64,000 nucleotides of DNA from Naasia sp. (GCF_025465545.1 NZ_JAODMK010000015.1:1-64000); one strand, 5' to 3'. Shown: positions 34,741 to 43,596, counted from the first letter of the stretch. The notes: a model not told the origin generated them from the letters alone. Translations and numbers: made by a program.

Positions 34741-35526
34741 GTGGCGGCTGAGCTCACGCTTCGGGACGTCACCCTCCGATTCGGCGGGATCTCGGTCCTC
34801 GACCGGGTCAGCTTCTCGGTGGCGGCCGGCCACATCTTCGGGCTCGTCGGACCGAACGGTGCGGGCAAGACCTCGCTCTTCAACTGCATCAGCGGTCACT
34901 ACCGCCCCAGCGCGGGCTCCATCCTCGTGGACGAGGTCGAGACCGTGAACGCCCCGGCCTGGCGGATGGCGAAGCTCGGACTAGCCAGGACCTTCCAGCA
35001 CCCCGCCCTCCGGCTGGATGCGACCGTGCTCGAGAACGTCCTGCTCGGCGCGCACTCCTGGCTGCCCGGCGGACCGCTGTCCTGGTCGCTCCGGCTCCCC
35101 CCGACCGGAAAGGTCGAGCGGAGCGCCCGCGCGGAAGCCGTCGGCCTGCTCGAGCGGACGGGCCTCGCGTGGGCTGCGGATGTCCCCGCGGACGAGCTGT
35201 CGCACGGCCTGCACAAGGGCATCGAGCTCTGCCGGGCGCTCCTCTCCCACCCGCGCCTCCTGCTCCTCGACGAGCCGGCCGCCGGCCTCTCGCACGGCGA
35301 GGTCGAGCGCTTCATCGAGACGATCCGCGGGGTGCGCGAGGACTTCGACCTCACGGTCGTGATCGTGGAGCACCACATGGGGCTCATCTCGGCCCTGACC
35401 GATCGGGTCGTCGTGCTCGACCACGGGGCGAAGCTGATGGAGGGCACGGCGGCCGAGGCCCAGGCCGACCCGCGCGTCATCGAGGCCTACCTCGGCAAGG
35501 AGGTGACGGACGATGAGCCTGCTTGA
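34741..35526 (+). CDS. Branched-chain-type ABC importer ATPase (LivG-like)
   Basis: ATPase of a HAAT-family importer, 261 aa. Walker A is GLVGPNGAGKTSLFNCISGH, followed by the Q-loop region LGLARTFQHPALRLDATVLE. The signature is degenerate (LSHGLHKGIELCRALLSHP, with SHG in place of SGG), which is unusual. Walker B is LLLLDEPAAGLSHGEV, and the switch His follows in VIVEHHMGLI. GTG at 34741 is the start. The next gene overlaps by 14 bases. By context the transporter probably brings in a methoxylated or hydroxylated aromatic acid rather than leucine; such use of this family is known from other aromatic degraders. Confidence 0.9.
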   Translation: MAAELTLRDVTLRFGGISVLDRVSFSVAAGHIFGLVGPNGAGKTSLFNCISGHYRPSAGSILVDEVETVNAPAWRMAKLGLARTFQHPALRLDATVLENVLLGAHSWLPGGPLSWSLRLPPTGKVERSARAEAVGLLERTGLAWAADVPADELSHGLHKGIELCRALLSHPRLLLLDEPAAGLSHGEVERFIETIRGVREDFDLTVVIVEHHMGLISALTDRVVVLDHGAKLMEGTAAEAQADPRVIEAYLGKEVTDDEPA

Positions 35527-36223
35527 GCTCGAGAACGTCACCGCCTCCTACGGGCACGCCCAGGCGCTGCACGGCGTCTCGCTGTCGCTGCCCGAGAACG
35601 GCGCCATCGGCATCCTCGGCGCGAACGGCGCAGGCAAGACCACCACTCTTCGCGCGATCAGCGGGATGTTGAAGACCACCGGGCGCATCCTCTTCGAGGG
35701 CAAGGACATCGCGGGGCTGGGACCCGACCGCGTCGCCCGGCTCGGCATCGCCCACGTGCCGGAGGGCCGCGGGACGCTCCCGCAGCTGAGCGTCCGCGAC
35801 AACCTGCTGGTCGGCGCCTACCAGCGCAAGGACCGCAAGCAGATCGCCGCCGACATCGACTACTGCCTCGACCTGTTCCCCAACCTCCGCGAGCGCATCA
35901 AGTCGAACGCCGCGGCCCTCTCGGGCGGCGAGCAGCAGATGCTGGCGGTCGCCCGCGCCGTCATGGCCAGGCCCCGCGTGATGCTCCTGGACGAGGCCTC
36001 CCTCGGCCTGGCCCCGAGCACCGCACGCCGGGTCTACGAGGCCGTCGTCCGGCTCCGCCGCGAGGCGCAGCTGTCGATGGTCGTCGTCGAGCAGAACGCC
36101 GTCCTCGCCTTCTCCGTGGTCGACCACGCGACCGTGCTGGAGACCGGGAAGGTCGCCCTCGCGGGCGACAAGGCCGAACTGATGGGCATGGACGCAGTGC
36201 GACGCGCGTACCTGGGGGGCTAG
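35513..36223 (+). CDS. Branched-chain-type ABC importer ATPase (LivF-like)
   Basis: Second ATPase of the importer, 236 aa, normal LivF length. Walker A is GILGANGAGKTTTLRAISGM, LGIAHVPEGRGTLPQLSVRD is the typical LivF Q-loop region, the signature is LSGGEQQMLAVARAVMARP, and Walker B is VMLLDEASLGLAPSTARRV with the switch region VVVEQNAVLAFSV. Its signature motif is intact, unlike that of the first ATPase, so the heterodimer may have only one fully active site. The permease start follows the stop directly. Confidence 0.93.
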   Translation: MSLLELENVTASYGHAQALHGVSLSLPENGAIGILGANGAGKTTTLRAISGMLKTTGRILFEGKDIAGLGPDRVARLGIAHVPEGRGTLPQLSVRDNLLVGAYQRKDRKQIAADIDYCLDLFPNLRERIKSNAAALSGGEQQMLAVARAVMARPRVMLLDEASLGLAPSTARRVYEAVVRLRREAQLSMVVVEQNAVLAFSVVDHATVLETGKVALAGDKAELMGMDAVRRAYLGG

Positions 36224-37105
36224 ATGCAGTACTTCATCCAGGTCGTCGTCGACGGTGTCGCCACCGGCGCCATCTACGGCGCACTGGCACTCGCGATCGT
36301 CCTGGTCAACCGGGCGACGGGCCTCATCAACTTCGCTCAGGGGGCGATGGCCGTGATGGCGACGTTCGTCGCCTTCGCGCTCACCCGGGCCGGGGTGCCC
36401 CTGATCGCGGCCGCCCTTGCGGCGTTCGCGTTCGCGTTCGTCCTCGGGGCCCTCCTCGAGCGGGTCGTGGTCCGGCGCTTCGAGGGCGGCGACCCCGACA
36501 TCGCGGTCGTCGCGACCATCGGACTGCTCGTCCTCCTGACCGGCATCTCCGCCGCGTTCTTCGGCTACGAGCCGCACCCGTTCCCCTCGTTCTTCCCGCT
36601 CGGGACCGTCAATCTCTTCGGCGTCTTCCTCAGCTTCCGCTCGCTGGGCACCATCGTGATCCTGGTGGTGGCGATGGTGGCGCTGCAGGTGCTGTTCCGC
36701 TCGACCAAGCTGGGGCTGGCCATGCGCGCAGTGGCGGACAACCCGCGCTCTTCCGCCCTGTCCGGCCTGCCGGTGAGCCGGCTGCTGATGATCGGCTGGG
36801 GCCTCGCCGCCGGACTCGGAGCGCTCGCGGGCATCCTCGTCGCTCCGCAGCTCTTCATCAGCCCGGGGATGCTCGACTTCGCCCTCGTCTACGCGCTCGC
36901 GGCGGCCATCCTCGGCGGGCTGGACTCCCCCGTCGGCGCCGTGGTGGCTGCGGCGTTCATCGGGGTCGTCGAGAACCTCGCCGGGGCCTACATCGACGTC
37001 ATCGGTGACGACCTCAAGATCGCGGTGCCCTTCGCGGTGATGATCGTGATCCTCATCGTCCGGCCGCAGGGGCTCTTCGGACGAAAGGTCGTGGTGCGCG
37101 TCTGA
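36224..37105 (+). CDS. Branched-chain-type ABC importer permease (LivH-like)
   Basis: Permease of 293 aa with about eight hydrophobic segments. It has the LivH opening QVVVDGVATGAIYGALALAI, NRATGLINFAQGAMAVMATF and the cytoplasmic docking loop LGLAMRAVADNPRSSALSGL near residue 165. LGGLDSPVGAVVAAAFIGVV follows near the C-terminus. The ATG follows the upstream TAG without a gap and its own stop overlaps the next start (TGATG). Confidence 0.93.
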   Translation: MQYFIQVVVDGVATGAIYGALALAIVLVNRATGLINFAQGAMAVMATFVAFALTRAGVPLIAAALAAFAFAFVLGALLERVVVRRFEGGDPDIAVVATIGLLVLLTGISAAFFGYEPHPFPSFFPLGTVNLFGVFLSFRSLGTIVILVVAMVALQVLFRSTKLGLAMRAVADNPRSSALSGLPVSRLLMIGWGLAAGLGALAGILVAPQLFISPGMLDFALVYALAAAILGGLDSPVGAVVAAAFIGVVENLAGAYIDVIGDDLKIAVPFAVMIVILIVRPQGLFGRKVVVRV

Positions 37106-38175
37106 TGGAGAAGCTCCTCGCCCGCCGCTCGGTACGCCTGGTCGCACTCGCCGTCTTCGCGGTGGTGCTGGTGGTGGCGCCCCTCGTGTCCAGTCCGTTC
37201 ATCAACTACCAGCTCGCGCTGATCGCGGTGTTCGCCGTCGCGCTGCTCGGCGTCAACATCGTGATGGGCTACACCGGCCAGGTCTCGCTCGGACAGAGCG
37301 CATTCCTGGGACTCGGCGCGTACATCGCCGCGTACGGCGTGAAGAACGGCTGGCCGCTGCTGCTGGTGCTGGTGCTCTGCGCCGTTCTGCCCGCAGCGGT
37401 GGGGATGCTGGTGGCCCTCGCGGCCGCCCGGCTCCGCGGTCTCGCGCTCGCGATGATCACGATCGCCCTGCCCATCATCGGCATCCCCCTGGCAAGGCGG
37501 TTCTCGGACTTCACCGGCGGCTCGGGAGGCGCGACGGTGAGCTTCATGAAGGCGCCGGACTGGAGCGGCCTCGCCAACGACCAGTGGCGCTACTACGTGG
37601 TCCTCGTGATCGCGGTGGTCGCGTTCCTGCTCGCCCGCAACCTGGTCCGCGGACGAGTGGGTCGTGCCTTCGCGATCGTGAAGGAGAACGAGGCGGTGGC
37701 CCTCGCGATGGGCGTCTCGCCGTACCGCTACAAGGTGCTCGCCTTCACGATCGCCTCGCTCCTCGGCGGCGTCGCCGGATTCTCCTACCTCGTGGTGGTG
37801 CAGTTCACCTCGCCGGAGACCCTGAGCTTCTTCACCTCCATCAACCTGGTGGCCGCCATGGTGATCGGAGGATCGGCCAGCATCGCCGGCACGATCCTCG
37901 GCGCCATCTACTTCGTCGTGGTCCCGGTGCTCGCCGGCGCGGTCAACTCGGCCCGCACCGCGCTCATCTCCGGCGCGATCCTGCTCGCGGTGCTGTTCCT
38001 GCTGCCCCGCGGCCTCGCCTCCCTCCCGCGCCGCGTCCGTCAGCTCAGCGCAAGGAAGAGCCACGGGCGCACGGGGGCGACGGCCCCCCACAACTCCCCG
38101 GACGGCGCCAGCAGCGCTGCGCCTCCGGAGATCCCGGAAATCCCCGCAGCAAACGAAGAGAGGCAAGCTCGATGA
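37105..38175 (+). CDS. Branched-chain-type ABC importer permease (LivM-like)
   Basis: Second permease, 356 aa, with about ten hydrophobic segments. VNIVMGYTGQVSLGQSAFLG near residue 50 and the docking loop RVGRAFAIVKENEAVALAMG near residue 185 identify it as LivM-type. The last 40 residues are hydrophilic and rich in Arg, Ser, Pro and Ala, a cytoplasmic tail without a known motif. The stop overlaps the start of the binding-protein gene (ATGA). Confidence 0.92.
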   Translation: MEKLLARRSVRLVALAVFAVVLVVAPLVSSPFINYQLALIAVFAVALLGVNIVMGYTGQVSLGQSAFLGLGAYIAAYGVKNGWPLLLVLVLCAVLPAAVGMLVALAAARLRGLALAMITIALPIIGIPLARRFSDFTGGSGGATVSFMKAPDWSGLANDQWRYYVVLVIAVVAFLLARNLVRGRVGRAFAIVKENEAVALAMGVSPYRYKVLAFTIASLLGGVAGFSYLVVVQFTSPETLSFFTSINLVAAMVIGGSASIAGTILGAIYFVVVPVLAGAVNSARTALISGAILLAVLFLLPRGLASLPRRVRQLSARKSHGRTGATAPHNSPDGASSAAPPEIPEIPAANEERQAR

Positions 38176-39443
38176 GAAACTTCCACAAGACGACCCGGGT
38201 CACCGGCGCCGTCGCCGTCCTGGGCATCTCCGCCCTGCTCGTCACGGGGTGCACCCGTGCAGACACCAGCGGCACAGGCACCGGCGCGAGCGCAGGCGCA
38301 GCAGAGGCGAGCCCCGGCATCACGGACGACTCGCTCAGCCTCGGCATCAGCAGCCCGCTGAGCGGACCGACTGCCGGCCCCGGGTCCTGCTCGGTCGCGG
38401 GCCTGTACACCTATCTCGAGGCGAAGAACGCCGCAGGCGGCTTCGAGTTCGGCGACGGCAAGACCCGCACCGTCAAGCTCACCTACCTCGACGACGTCTA
38501 CGACCCCGCGAAGGCCGTCTCCAACTTCCGCCAGCTCGAGGGTGACGGAATCTTCGCCTACGTGGGAGCCCTCGGCACGCCGACCAACGCCGCCGTGATG
38601 CCGGTGGCGAACGAGGAGAAGGTGCCGCAGGTGCTGCTCGTCACGGGCGCCACCACCTTCTCGAAGGATCAGAAGACCAACCCCTGGACCTTCGGCCTGC
38701 TGCCGACCTACTTCGACGAGGGCGCCGCGTTCGGCAAGCTCCTCGCCGATGCCGGCAAGGCGGTCACGGTCGCGACGCTCGCCCAGAACGACGACTACGG
38801 CAAGGACTACCTCGCCGGCTTCCAGTCCGCGATCGAGGGCAGCGATGTCAAGGTCGTCGGCTCGGCCACCTACGAGCCGTCCGACACCACGCTCGACAGC
38901 CAGGTGACCGAACTCGCTGCGACGAAGGCCGACACGCTCCTCAGCGCCGTCTCGGTGACCCCGCTGCAGGTGGGTGTGCTCACCCGCGCCCAGGACATCG
39001 GCTGGCTGCCGCGCATCTTCCTGCCGTCGAACACGTCGACACCCGCCACCGTCATCGAGCCCGGACAGGGCACGGCCTACCCGGCCCTGTACTCGACCTC
39101 GCTGACCAAGGTCCCGGTGTCCCCCGCGTTCGCCGACGACGAGGAGGTGAAGGCCTACAACGCGGCCTTCGAGAAGTACGGCTCGAAGATCACCACCACG
39201 TACACCCCGCACTGCGCGTGGAGCTACGCGGAGGGCGCCATCCTCGAGCAGGCCTTCAAGGGCATGACCGACCCCACCCGGGACAGCTTCATGACGGCGC
39301 TGCACTCGATCACCGGGTTCCACGCCCCGCTGCTCCTCGACGGCATCACCGTCGACACGACGGCGACGGACAAGCCGGCCATCCAGGGCATCCAGCTCGT
39401 TCAGTACAACGGCAAGGGCTACGCTCCGGCCTCGAAGTACTGA
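38172..39443 (+). CDS. Branched-chain-type ABC importer substrate-binding lipoprotein
   Basis: Type I periplasmic-binding-fold protein of 423 aa. The signal ends in lipobox LLVTGC (Cys27), followed by a Ser/Gly/Ala linker, so it should be membrane-anchored outside the cell. The fold starts SLSLGISSPLSGPTAGPGSC and contains YLDDVYDPAKAVSNFRQLEG and TLAQNDDYGKDYLAGFQSAI. In amino-acid binders the first loop carries the ligand-binding Ser/Thr; here PTAGPGSC is divergent, which agrees with a non-amino-acid ligand such as an aromatic acid. It is the last gene of the importer operon and is followed by a strong terminator. Confidence 0.9.
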   Translation: MRNFHKTTRVTGAVAVLGISALLVTGCTRADTSGTGTGASAGAAEASPGITDDSLSLGISSPLSGPTAGPGSCSVAGLYTYLEAKNAAGGFEFGDGKTRTVKLTYLDDVYDPAKAVSNFRQLEGDGIFAYVGALGTPTNAAVMPVANEEKVPQVLLVTGATTFSKDQKTNPWTFGLLPTYFDEGAAFGKLLADAGKAVTVATLAQNDDYGKDYLAGFQSAIEGSDVKVVGSATYEPSDTTLDSQVTELAATKADTLLSAVSVTPLQVGVLTRAQDIGWLPRIFLPSNTSTPATVIEPGQGTAYPALYSTSLTKVPVSPAFADDEEVKAYNAAFEKYGSKITTTYTPHCAWSYAEGAILEQAFKGMTDPTRDSFMTALHSITGFHAPLLLDGITVDTTATDKPAIQGIQLVQYNGKGYAPASKY

Positions 39444-39459
39444 TCGCGGAACGAGAGGG

Positions 39460-39489
39460 ACGCCCCGGAGCCTTCGGACTCCGGGGCGT
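39460..39489 (+). terminator. Terminator of the ABC importer operon
   Basis: ACGCCCCGGAG pairs perfectly with CTCCGGGGCGT over an eight-base loop that contains an extra-stable C(UUCG)G. It begins 16 bases after the stop of the binding-protein gene and is followed by a short TTCT. Confidence 0.8.
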
Positions 39490-39516
39490 TCTGCGGCCGC
39501 ACCTGCCCTCCCACGT

Positions 39517-39573
39517 CGAGGTGGCACTGGTTGCTGCCACTTCGCCGAGGTGACAGCACCAGGTGCCACCTCG
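39517..39573. repeat. 57-bp palindromic repeat, left copy flanking the DUF559 gene
   Basis: Imperfect long palindrome with perfect outer arms CGAGGTGGCAC / GTGCCACCTCG. A 29-bp central block (39533-39561) is identical to that of the right copy at 40527-40583. The two 57-bp units are in the same orientation, agree at about 51 of 57 positions and lie 1,010 bp apart. In the plus strand it reads VEVALVAATSPR-stop, nearly the same C-terminal tail as the DUF559 protein. Confidence 0.88.
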
Positions 39574-39630
39574 CGGGAGGCTGTGGAGGCGGTCGGTGCA
39601 GGTTGCACAGGATGAGGGATCCTTCCCGGC

Positions 39631-40563
39631 ATGCCGAGACCCACCACCCCCCTTCCCCACTGGGCAGACGAGCCGTTCCGGGTTCGAGACGCCTCCGCAC
39701 GAGGCGTCGGGACCGGGCGTCTCCGAGGCCGCGACCTCGCGGCTCCCTACCGTGGCGTTCGCTCCCCCGGCACCGCTCGGCACTCGGTGCTCGAGCGCTG
39801 CGCGGCCTACAGCGCTGTGATGGCGCCCTGGGCCTTCTTCAGCCACCGCACGGCGGGACGGATCCACGGTCTGCCGCTCCCGGGCCGCGAGGAGGACGAG
39901 CTCCTGCACGTCTGCGTCTACAAGCCCGAGCGCGCGCCGCGGGCGGAGGGAATCGTCGGGCACCACGCCACCCTCGGCACGACCGACACCGTGATGAGCT
40001 TCGGCTGGTCCGTCACCTCGCCCGCACACACGCTGCGCCAACTCGCATCGGAGCTCTCGGTGGACGACCTGGTGGTGGTGGGAGACGCGCTGGTGGCTCG
40101 GGCCAAGCCTCTCTGCACGCCGGAGGAACTGGCCAACCTCCTGCCGGGCGCAGGCGGGATGCGCGGCGCCGTGAAGCTGCGTGACGCGGTGCGGCTGATC
40201 CGTGCGGGGTCGGAATCTCCGATGGAGACCCGGCTGCGGCTCCTCCTCGTCCGTGCCGGCCTTCCGGAACCGGCCCTCAACGTGGACATCCGGAACCGGC
40301 ACGGCCGCTTCGTCGCCCGCGGCGATCTCGTCTACGAGAAGGAGCGGGTGGTCGTCGAATACGACGGCGACCAGCACCGCAGCGACCGAGGGCAGTACGA
40401 GCGGGACGTGGACCGGCTGGAGCAGCTCGGGGACGAGGGCTGGCGGGTGCTCCGAATCCTGCGACACCACATGGCGGCCCCGCAGACCGTCGCCGCTCGT
40501 GTCCGTGACGCCTGCGCCGGCCCTCGCGAGGTGACACATGGTGCTGCCACTTCGCCGAGGTGA
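39631..40563 (+). CDS. DUF559 / Vsr-like endonuclease-domain protein
   Basis: Protein of 310 aa. The N-terminal two thirds begin with an AbiEi-antitoxin-like segment (PFRVRDASARGVGTGRLRGR then DLAAPYRGVR, FFSHRTAGRIHGLPLPG). The C-terminal DUF559 domain (about residues 190-300) has SPMETRLRLLLVRAGLPEP, VARGDLVYEKERVVVEYDGD and QHRSDRGQYERDVDRLEQLG. The E, D and E/D residues there match a PD-(D/E)XK nuclease core. Related genes are common and often multi-copy in Microbacteriaceae; their function is not known. The last 12 codons and the stop lie inside the right-hand palindromic repeat. Confidence 0.8.
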   Translation: MPRPTTPLPHWADEPFRVRDASARGVGTGRLRGRDLAAPYRGVRSPGTARHSVLERCAAYSAVMAPWAFFSHRTAGRIHGLPLPGREEDELLHVCVYKPERAPRAEGIVGHHATLGTTDTVMSFGWSVTSPAHTLRQLASELSVDDLVVVGDALVARAKPLCTPEELANLLPGAGGMRGAVKLRDAVRLIRAGSESPMETRLRLLLVRAGLPEPALNVDIRNRHGRFVARGDLVYEKERVVVEYDGDQHRSDRGQYERDVDRLEQLGDEGWRVLRILRHHMAAPQTVAARVRDACAGPREVTHGAATSPR

Positions 40564-40583
40564 CAGCACCACGCGCCACCTCG
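40527..40583. repeat. 57-bp palindromic repeat, right copy flanking the DUF559 gene
   Basis: Same layout as the left copy: outer arms CGAGGTG / CACCTCG, then GGTGCTG / CAGCACC inside. The 29-bp core (40543-40571) is identical to the left copy. The DUF559 gene terminates at TGA 40561-40563 within it. Confidence 0.88.
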
Positions 40584-40599
40584 GCAGGCGGCCGGGACG

Positions 40600-42258
40600 T
40601 CAGCGGCGGCGTACCGGGAGGATCAGGCGCGAGTCGTGCCGACCACCGGTGTGCAGCACCTGCGGCCCGGTGTTGATGTCCGACTCGTGCCGCGCGTAGA
40701 CGAGCGGCTTGCGGTAGTGCTTGATGTCGTAGCCCTGCACGACGAGGACCAGGCTGTCCCCGGCGGCGAAGCGCGTGCCCGACGGGAGGATCTCGATGTC
40801 GAGCCGGCTGGGACCGTCGTCCTCGAGCGGGAGCGCGCGGCGATGCGCCAGGACCGGCAGGAACGACGTCGACCGCTCCTCATCGAGCTCCCGGTGGGAC
40901 GCGCGGAGCCAGCCGAGCGCGACCGGGCCATCCTCGAACTGCGCGTAGTACGGGAACGGCACGATGCGGCCCTCCCCGTCGCGCTTGAACAGGCCGACGA
41001 ACACGTCCATGTCTGCCGCCTTCGGGGCGGACATGTGCAGCACGGCCCGGCTGTGCCCGACGATGTCGGTGGGCTCCGCGAACCGGTGCTCGAAGACGAG
41101 CCGCTCGGCCGCGAACGGGTCGCCGAGCCCGTGGTACTCGGCCGTCGCCTCCTGCGGAGGTGCGTCTGCGGTGAGGAGGCCGGTCGAGGCGTCGAGGTGC
41201 AGCTCCCGGTAGTCGATGTCCGGCAGCGGCCACCCCGTCGACTCGATGAACTCCCCCTCGTAGTAGCCGGTGCGGAGCTCGGCACGCACGCGCGGCCACG
41301 CCTCCACGTCGTTGGCGGCATCCTTCAGGAAGCGGTCGAAGAAGTCGCGCTGCAGCTCCACGTTCTCAGGAAGGTAGTACTCGGCCCACTTCTTGCGTCC
41401 GTGCACGTAGAGCCACTTCTGCGGCGACGAGATCCGGCGGAAGCCCTCGAGGGTCCCCCGGGTGTGCAGCCCCTGATCCGACCAGCTGCCGACCACGAAG
41501 GCGGGCACCGTGATCGCCTCGAGGTCGGCGGCCTTGGACGCCCAGAACTCGTCGAAGAAGGGATGCTCGCGGGTCTCCAGCTCGAGATCCTCGATGGGCC
41601 CCGTCGACGCGCCCCAGCGCTCCCAGATGTACGGCCAGAACGACGTCTCCGGGATGCCGCCGTGGCGGGCGACCTCGCGGTAGGTGTCCGACCAGCCCTC
41701 CCACGGGTTGATCGCGGCGAGGTGCGGCGGGTGCAGCGCGGCGACCCGCCACTGTGCGACGGTCAGGTAGGAGACGCCGGACAGGCCGACCTTTCCGTTG
41801 CTCCAGTCCTGCACCCCGGCCCACTCGATCAAGTCGTAGAAGTCCTCCGCCTCCTCTGGCGACAGGTAGCTCGCGGGGCCCTTCGCGTACCACGTGCCCG
41901 GGATGTCGGCGATCACGATGGCATAGCCGCGCGGCACCCAGTAGACCGGGTCAGGGCCCTCGAAGGTGGTCAGGTCGCTCATGTGCTCGGGCTTCACGCC
42001 GCTGGCCGGATAGATCTGGCCGATGGGGGCCGGGTCGTGCTTGCCGTAGGGCGACCAGGCGATCAGGGGCGGCACCGGATCCCCGTCCCGGGGGCGGTAG
42101 ACGTCCGCCTGCACGGTGCGCCCCGAGCGGGTGCGAACCTCCACGTCCCGCTCGATGATCATGTCGTCCCGCGTCTCGGTCCGCGGCTGCGGCGGGACAC
42201 CCCGCCGGGACTCCGGGGTGCTGCGGGGTGGGCGGAGCGGATACGGGGACTCGGGCAT
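40600..42258 (-). CDS. CocE/NonD-family serine hydrolase (X-Pro dipeptidyl-peptidase-like)
   Basis: Alpha/beta hydrolase of 552 aa. The catalytic Ser is in KVGLSGVSYLTVAQWRVAAL near residue 160 (GxSY motif). The family pattern YAIVIADIPGTWYAKGPASY precedes it, GSWSDQGLHTRGTLEGFR carries the likely acid Asp, and YVHGRKKWAEYY the likely His. The C-terminal jelly-roll domain (about 350-545) ends with SDINTGPQVLHTGGRHDSRL. CocE-type enzymes hydrolyse esters such as cocaine or cephalosporin acyl esters. Here an aromatic ester is possible from context. The ATG at 42258 is uncertain, as MIIERDVEV 32 codons later could also be the start. Confidence 0.86.
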   Translation of the reverse strand: MPESPYPLRPPRSTPESRRGVPPQPRTETRDDMIIERDVEVRTRSGRTVQADVYRPRDGDPVPPLIAWSPYGKHDPAPIGQIYPASGVKPEHMSDLTTFEGPDPVYWVPRGYAIVIADIPGTWYAKGPASYLSPEEAEDFYDLIEWAGVQDWSNGKVGLSGVSYLTVAQWRVAALHPPHLAAINPWEGWSDTYREVARHGGIPETSFWPYIWERWGASTGPIEDLELETREHPFFDEFWASKAADLEAITVPAFVVGSWSDQGLHTRGTLEGFRRISSPQKWLYVHGRKKWAEYYLPENVELQRDFFDRFLKDAANDVEAWPRVRAELRTGYYEGEFIESTGWPLPDIDYRELHLDASTGLLTADAPPQEATAEYHGLGDPFAAERLVFEHRFAEPTDIVGHSRAVLHMSAPKAADMDVFVGLFKRDGEGRIVPFPYYAQFEDGPVALGWLRASHRELDEERSTSFLPVLAHRRALPLEDDGPSRLDIEILPSGTRFAAGDSLVLVVQGYDIKHYRKPLVYARHESDINTGPQVLHTGGRHDSRLILPVRRR

Positions 42259-42294
42259 CGGCGGCGTCGTCTCTCTTCTCGATGGGGTTGCAGG

Positions 42295-43536
42295 TCAGGT
42301 GGGAGGAGCGGGGGTCGAAGCTGCCGGAGCCCGCTGCGAACGGGCGACGGTCCAGACGATGAGGATGCCGAAGGCGACGAGTGCCACCGCCACCAGGATC
42401 AGCGGAGCCGCCCAGCCGCCGGTGGCGTCGTGGACCGCGCCGAGCACGGTGGGCGCCGTGGCGCCGCCGAATCCGTAGCCGACGCCCTGCGTCACCGCGG
42501 AGAGGCGACGGGCATGCATGCCGTTGCGCGCGATCTCGACGATGATCACGAAGACGAGGGTGATGCCCGCGCCCTGGGCGGCTCCCGCGAAGATCGACCA
42601 GGCGAGCCACGCCTGGGGGGCGAGGAGCAGGCCGAGAGGAACCGCGAGCCAGCCGACCGCCATCGCGACCGTGACGGGGAGCAGGCCGACCCGCCGCGCG
42701 GCCAGCGGGACGCCGAGGGAACCCGCGAGGCCGAACAGCTGGAACACGGTGGCGGCAGATCCCGCCTGGGTGGCATCGAAGCCGAGATCGTCCCGGAGGA
42801 GGGTCGGGAGCCAGGCCGAGATGCCGTAGTAGGCGAAGCCCTGACCGATGAAGGCCACCGCGAGCAGAGTGCCGGTCAGCGCGTCGCTGCGGCGCCCCGA
42901 GCGCCCCTCGGCGGACTCCTCATCGGCGCGCTCGGCCGCCGTCAGGGGCTCCGCGCGCTCGACGAGAAGGGCCCTCCTGCGCTCCGCGAACAGCCAGAGA
43001 CCGAGGACCACCGCGGTGAAGACCGCCCACCACACGAGCGCCACCCGCCAGCCGGCGAGCTCGGCGAGCGGAGCCGTCGCGAACGTGCCGATGACCGAAC
43101 CCAGGTTGAGCGCGCCCGTGTAGAGGGCGGTGGCGACGCGTGCCCGATCGGCCGAGACCTCGCGGCGGATCAGGACGGGAACGACGACGTTCCCCACCGT
43201 GATGAACGCGCCCATCAGGATGGTGCCCGCGACGACGGCCTCCGCTCCCCCGGCGGATCGGACTATGGTGCCGAGGATCACACCCAGGATCGCCAGCGTC
43301 GTTGCGAGGTCCGGGCCCAGGCGCGCGATGAGGAAGGACGCCACCGGGGTCACCAGTGCGAAGCACAGCACCGGCACACTGGTCAGCAGGCCCGCCTGCG
43401 CCGAGCTCAAGGAGAGGTCGACCTTGATGTCGGCGAGGACCGGCGCCACGGCGATGATCGGTCCCCGCAGGATGAGGCCGAGCGCGATGATGGCTGCGGC
43501 GACCAGCCACGGCGCCCGGAAAGGTGCTGCGCGCAT
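42295..43536 (-). CDS. MFS transporter, CynX/NimT-like
   Basis: Twelve-helix major facilitator of 413 aa. The N-terminus LGLILRGPIIAVAPVLADIK with helix-2 VPVLCFALVTPVASFLIARL is characteristic of the CynX/NimT group. The central cytoplasmic loop is highly charged (ERRRALLVERAEPLTAAERA, then DEESAEGRSGRR). Substrates of this group include cyanate and nitroimidazoles, but most are unassigned; uptake or efflux of an aromatic acid or aldehyde product is plausible here. It lies between the CocE-type hydrolase and the aldehyde dehydrogenase on the same strand. Confidence 0.85.
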   Translation of the reverse strand: MRAAPFRAPWLVAAAIIALGLILRGPIIAVAPVLADIKVDLSLSSAQAGLLTSVPVLCFALVTPVASFLIARLGPDLATTLAILGVILGTIVRSAGGAEAVVAGTILMGAFITVGNVVVPVLIRREVSADRARVATALYTGALNLGSVIGTFATAPLAELAGWRVALVWWAVFTAVVLGLWLFAERRRALLVERAEPLTAAERADEESAEGRSGRRSDALTGTLLAVAFIGQGFAYYGISAWLPTLLRDDLGFDATQAGSAATVFQLFGLAGSLGVPLAARRVGLLPVTVAMAVGWLAVPLGLLLAPQAWLAWSIFAGAAQGAGITLVFVIIVEIARNGMHARRLSAVTQGVGYGFGGATAPTVLGAVHDATGGWAAPLILVAVALVAFGILIVWTVARSQRAPAASTPAPPT

Positions 43537-43567
43537 GCCGTCCGTTCTGCGCTGTTGGCGTGCTGAG

Positions 43568-43596
43568 GGCCGGGACGGCTCGGTGCCGTCCCGGCC
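43568..43596 (-). terminator. Stem-loop downstream of the aldehyde dehydrogenase gene
   Basis: GGCCGGGACGG pairs perfectly with CCGTCCCGGCC over a seven-base loop, 17 bases after the dehydrogenase stop and in front of the MFS gene. It may end or attenuate that transcript. Confidence 0.6.

Noticed and set aside
34655-34750. Small frame of 31 codons before the first ABC ATPase gene
   Set aside because: It has an ATG and good codon bias but no clear ribosome-binding site or similarity, and it overlaps the GTG of the ATPase gene. Not enough to call a leader peptide.
39517-40583. Insertion sequence or composite transposon around the DUF559 gene
   Set aside because: The flanking units are direct, not inverted, repeats, DUF559 is not a transposase, and no target-site duplication is evident. 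Kept as a cassette-like finding instead.
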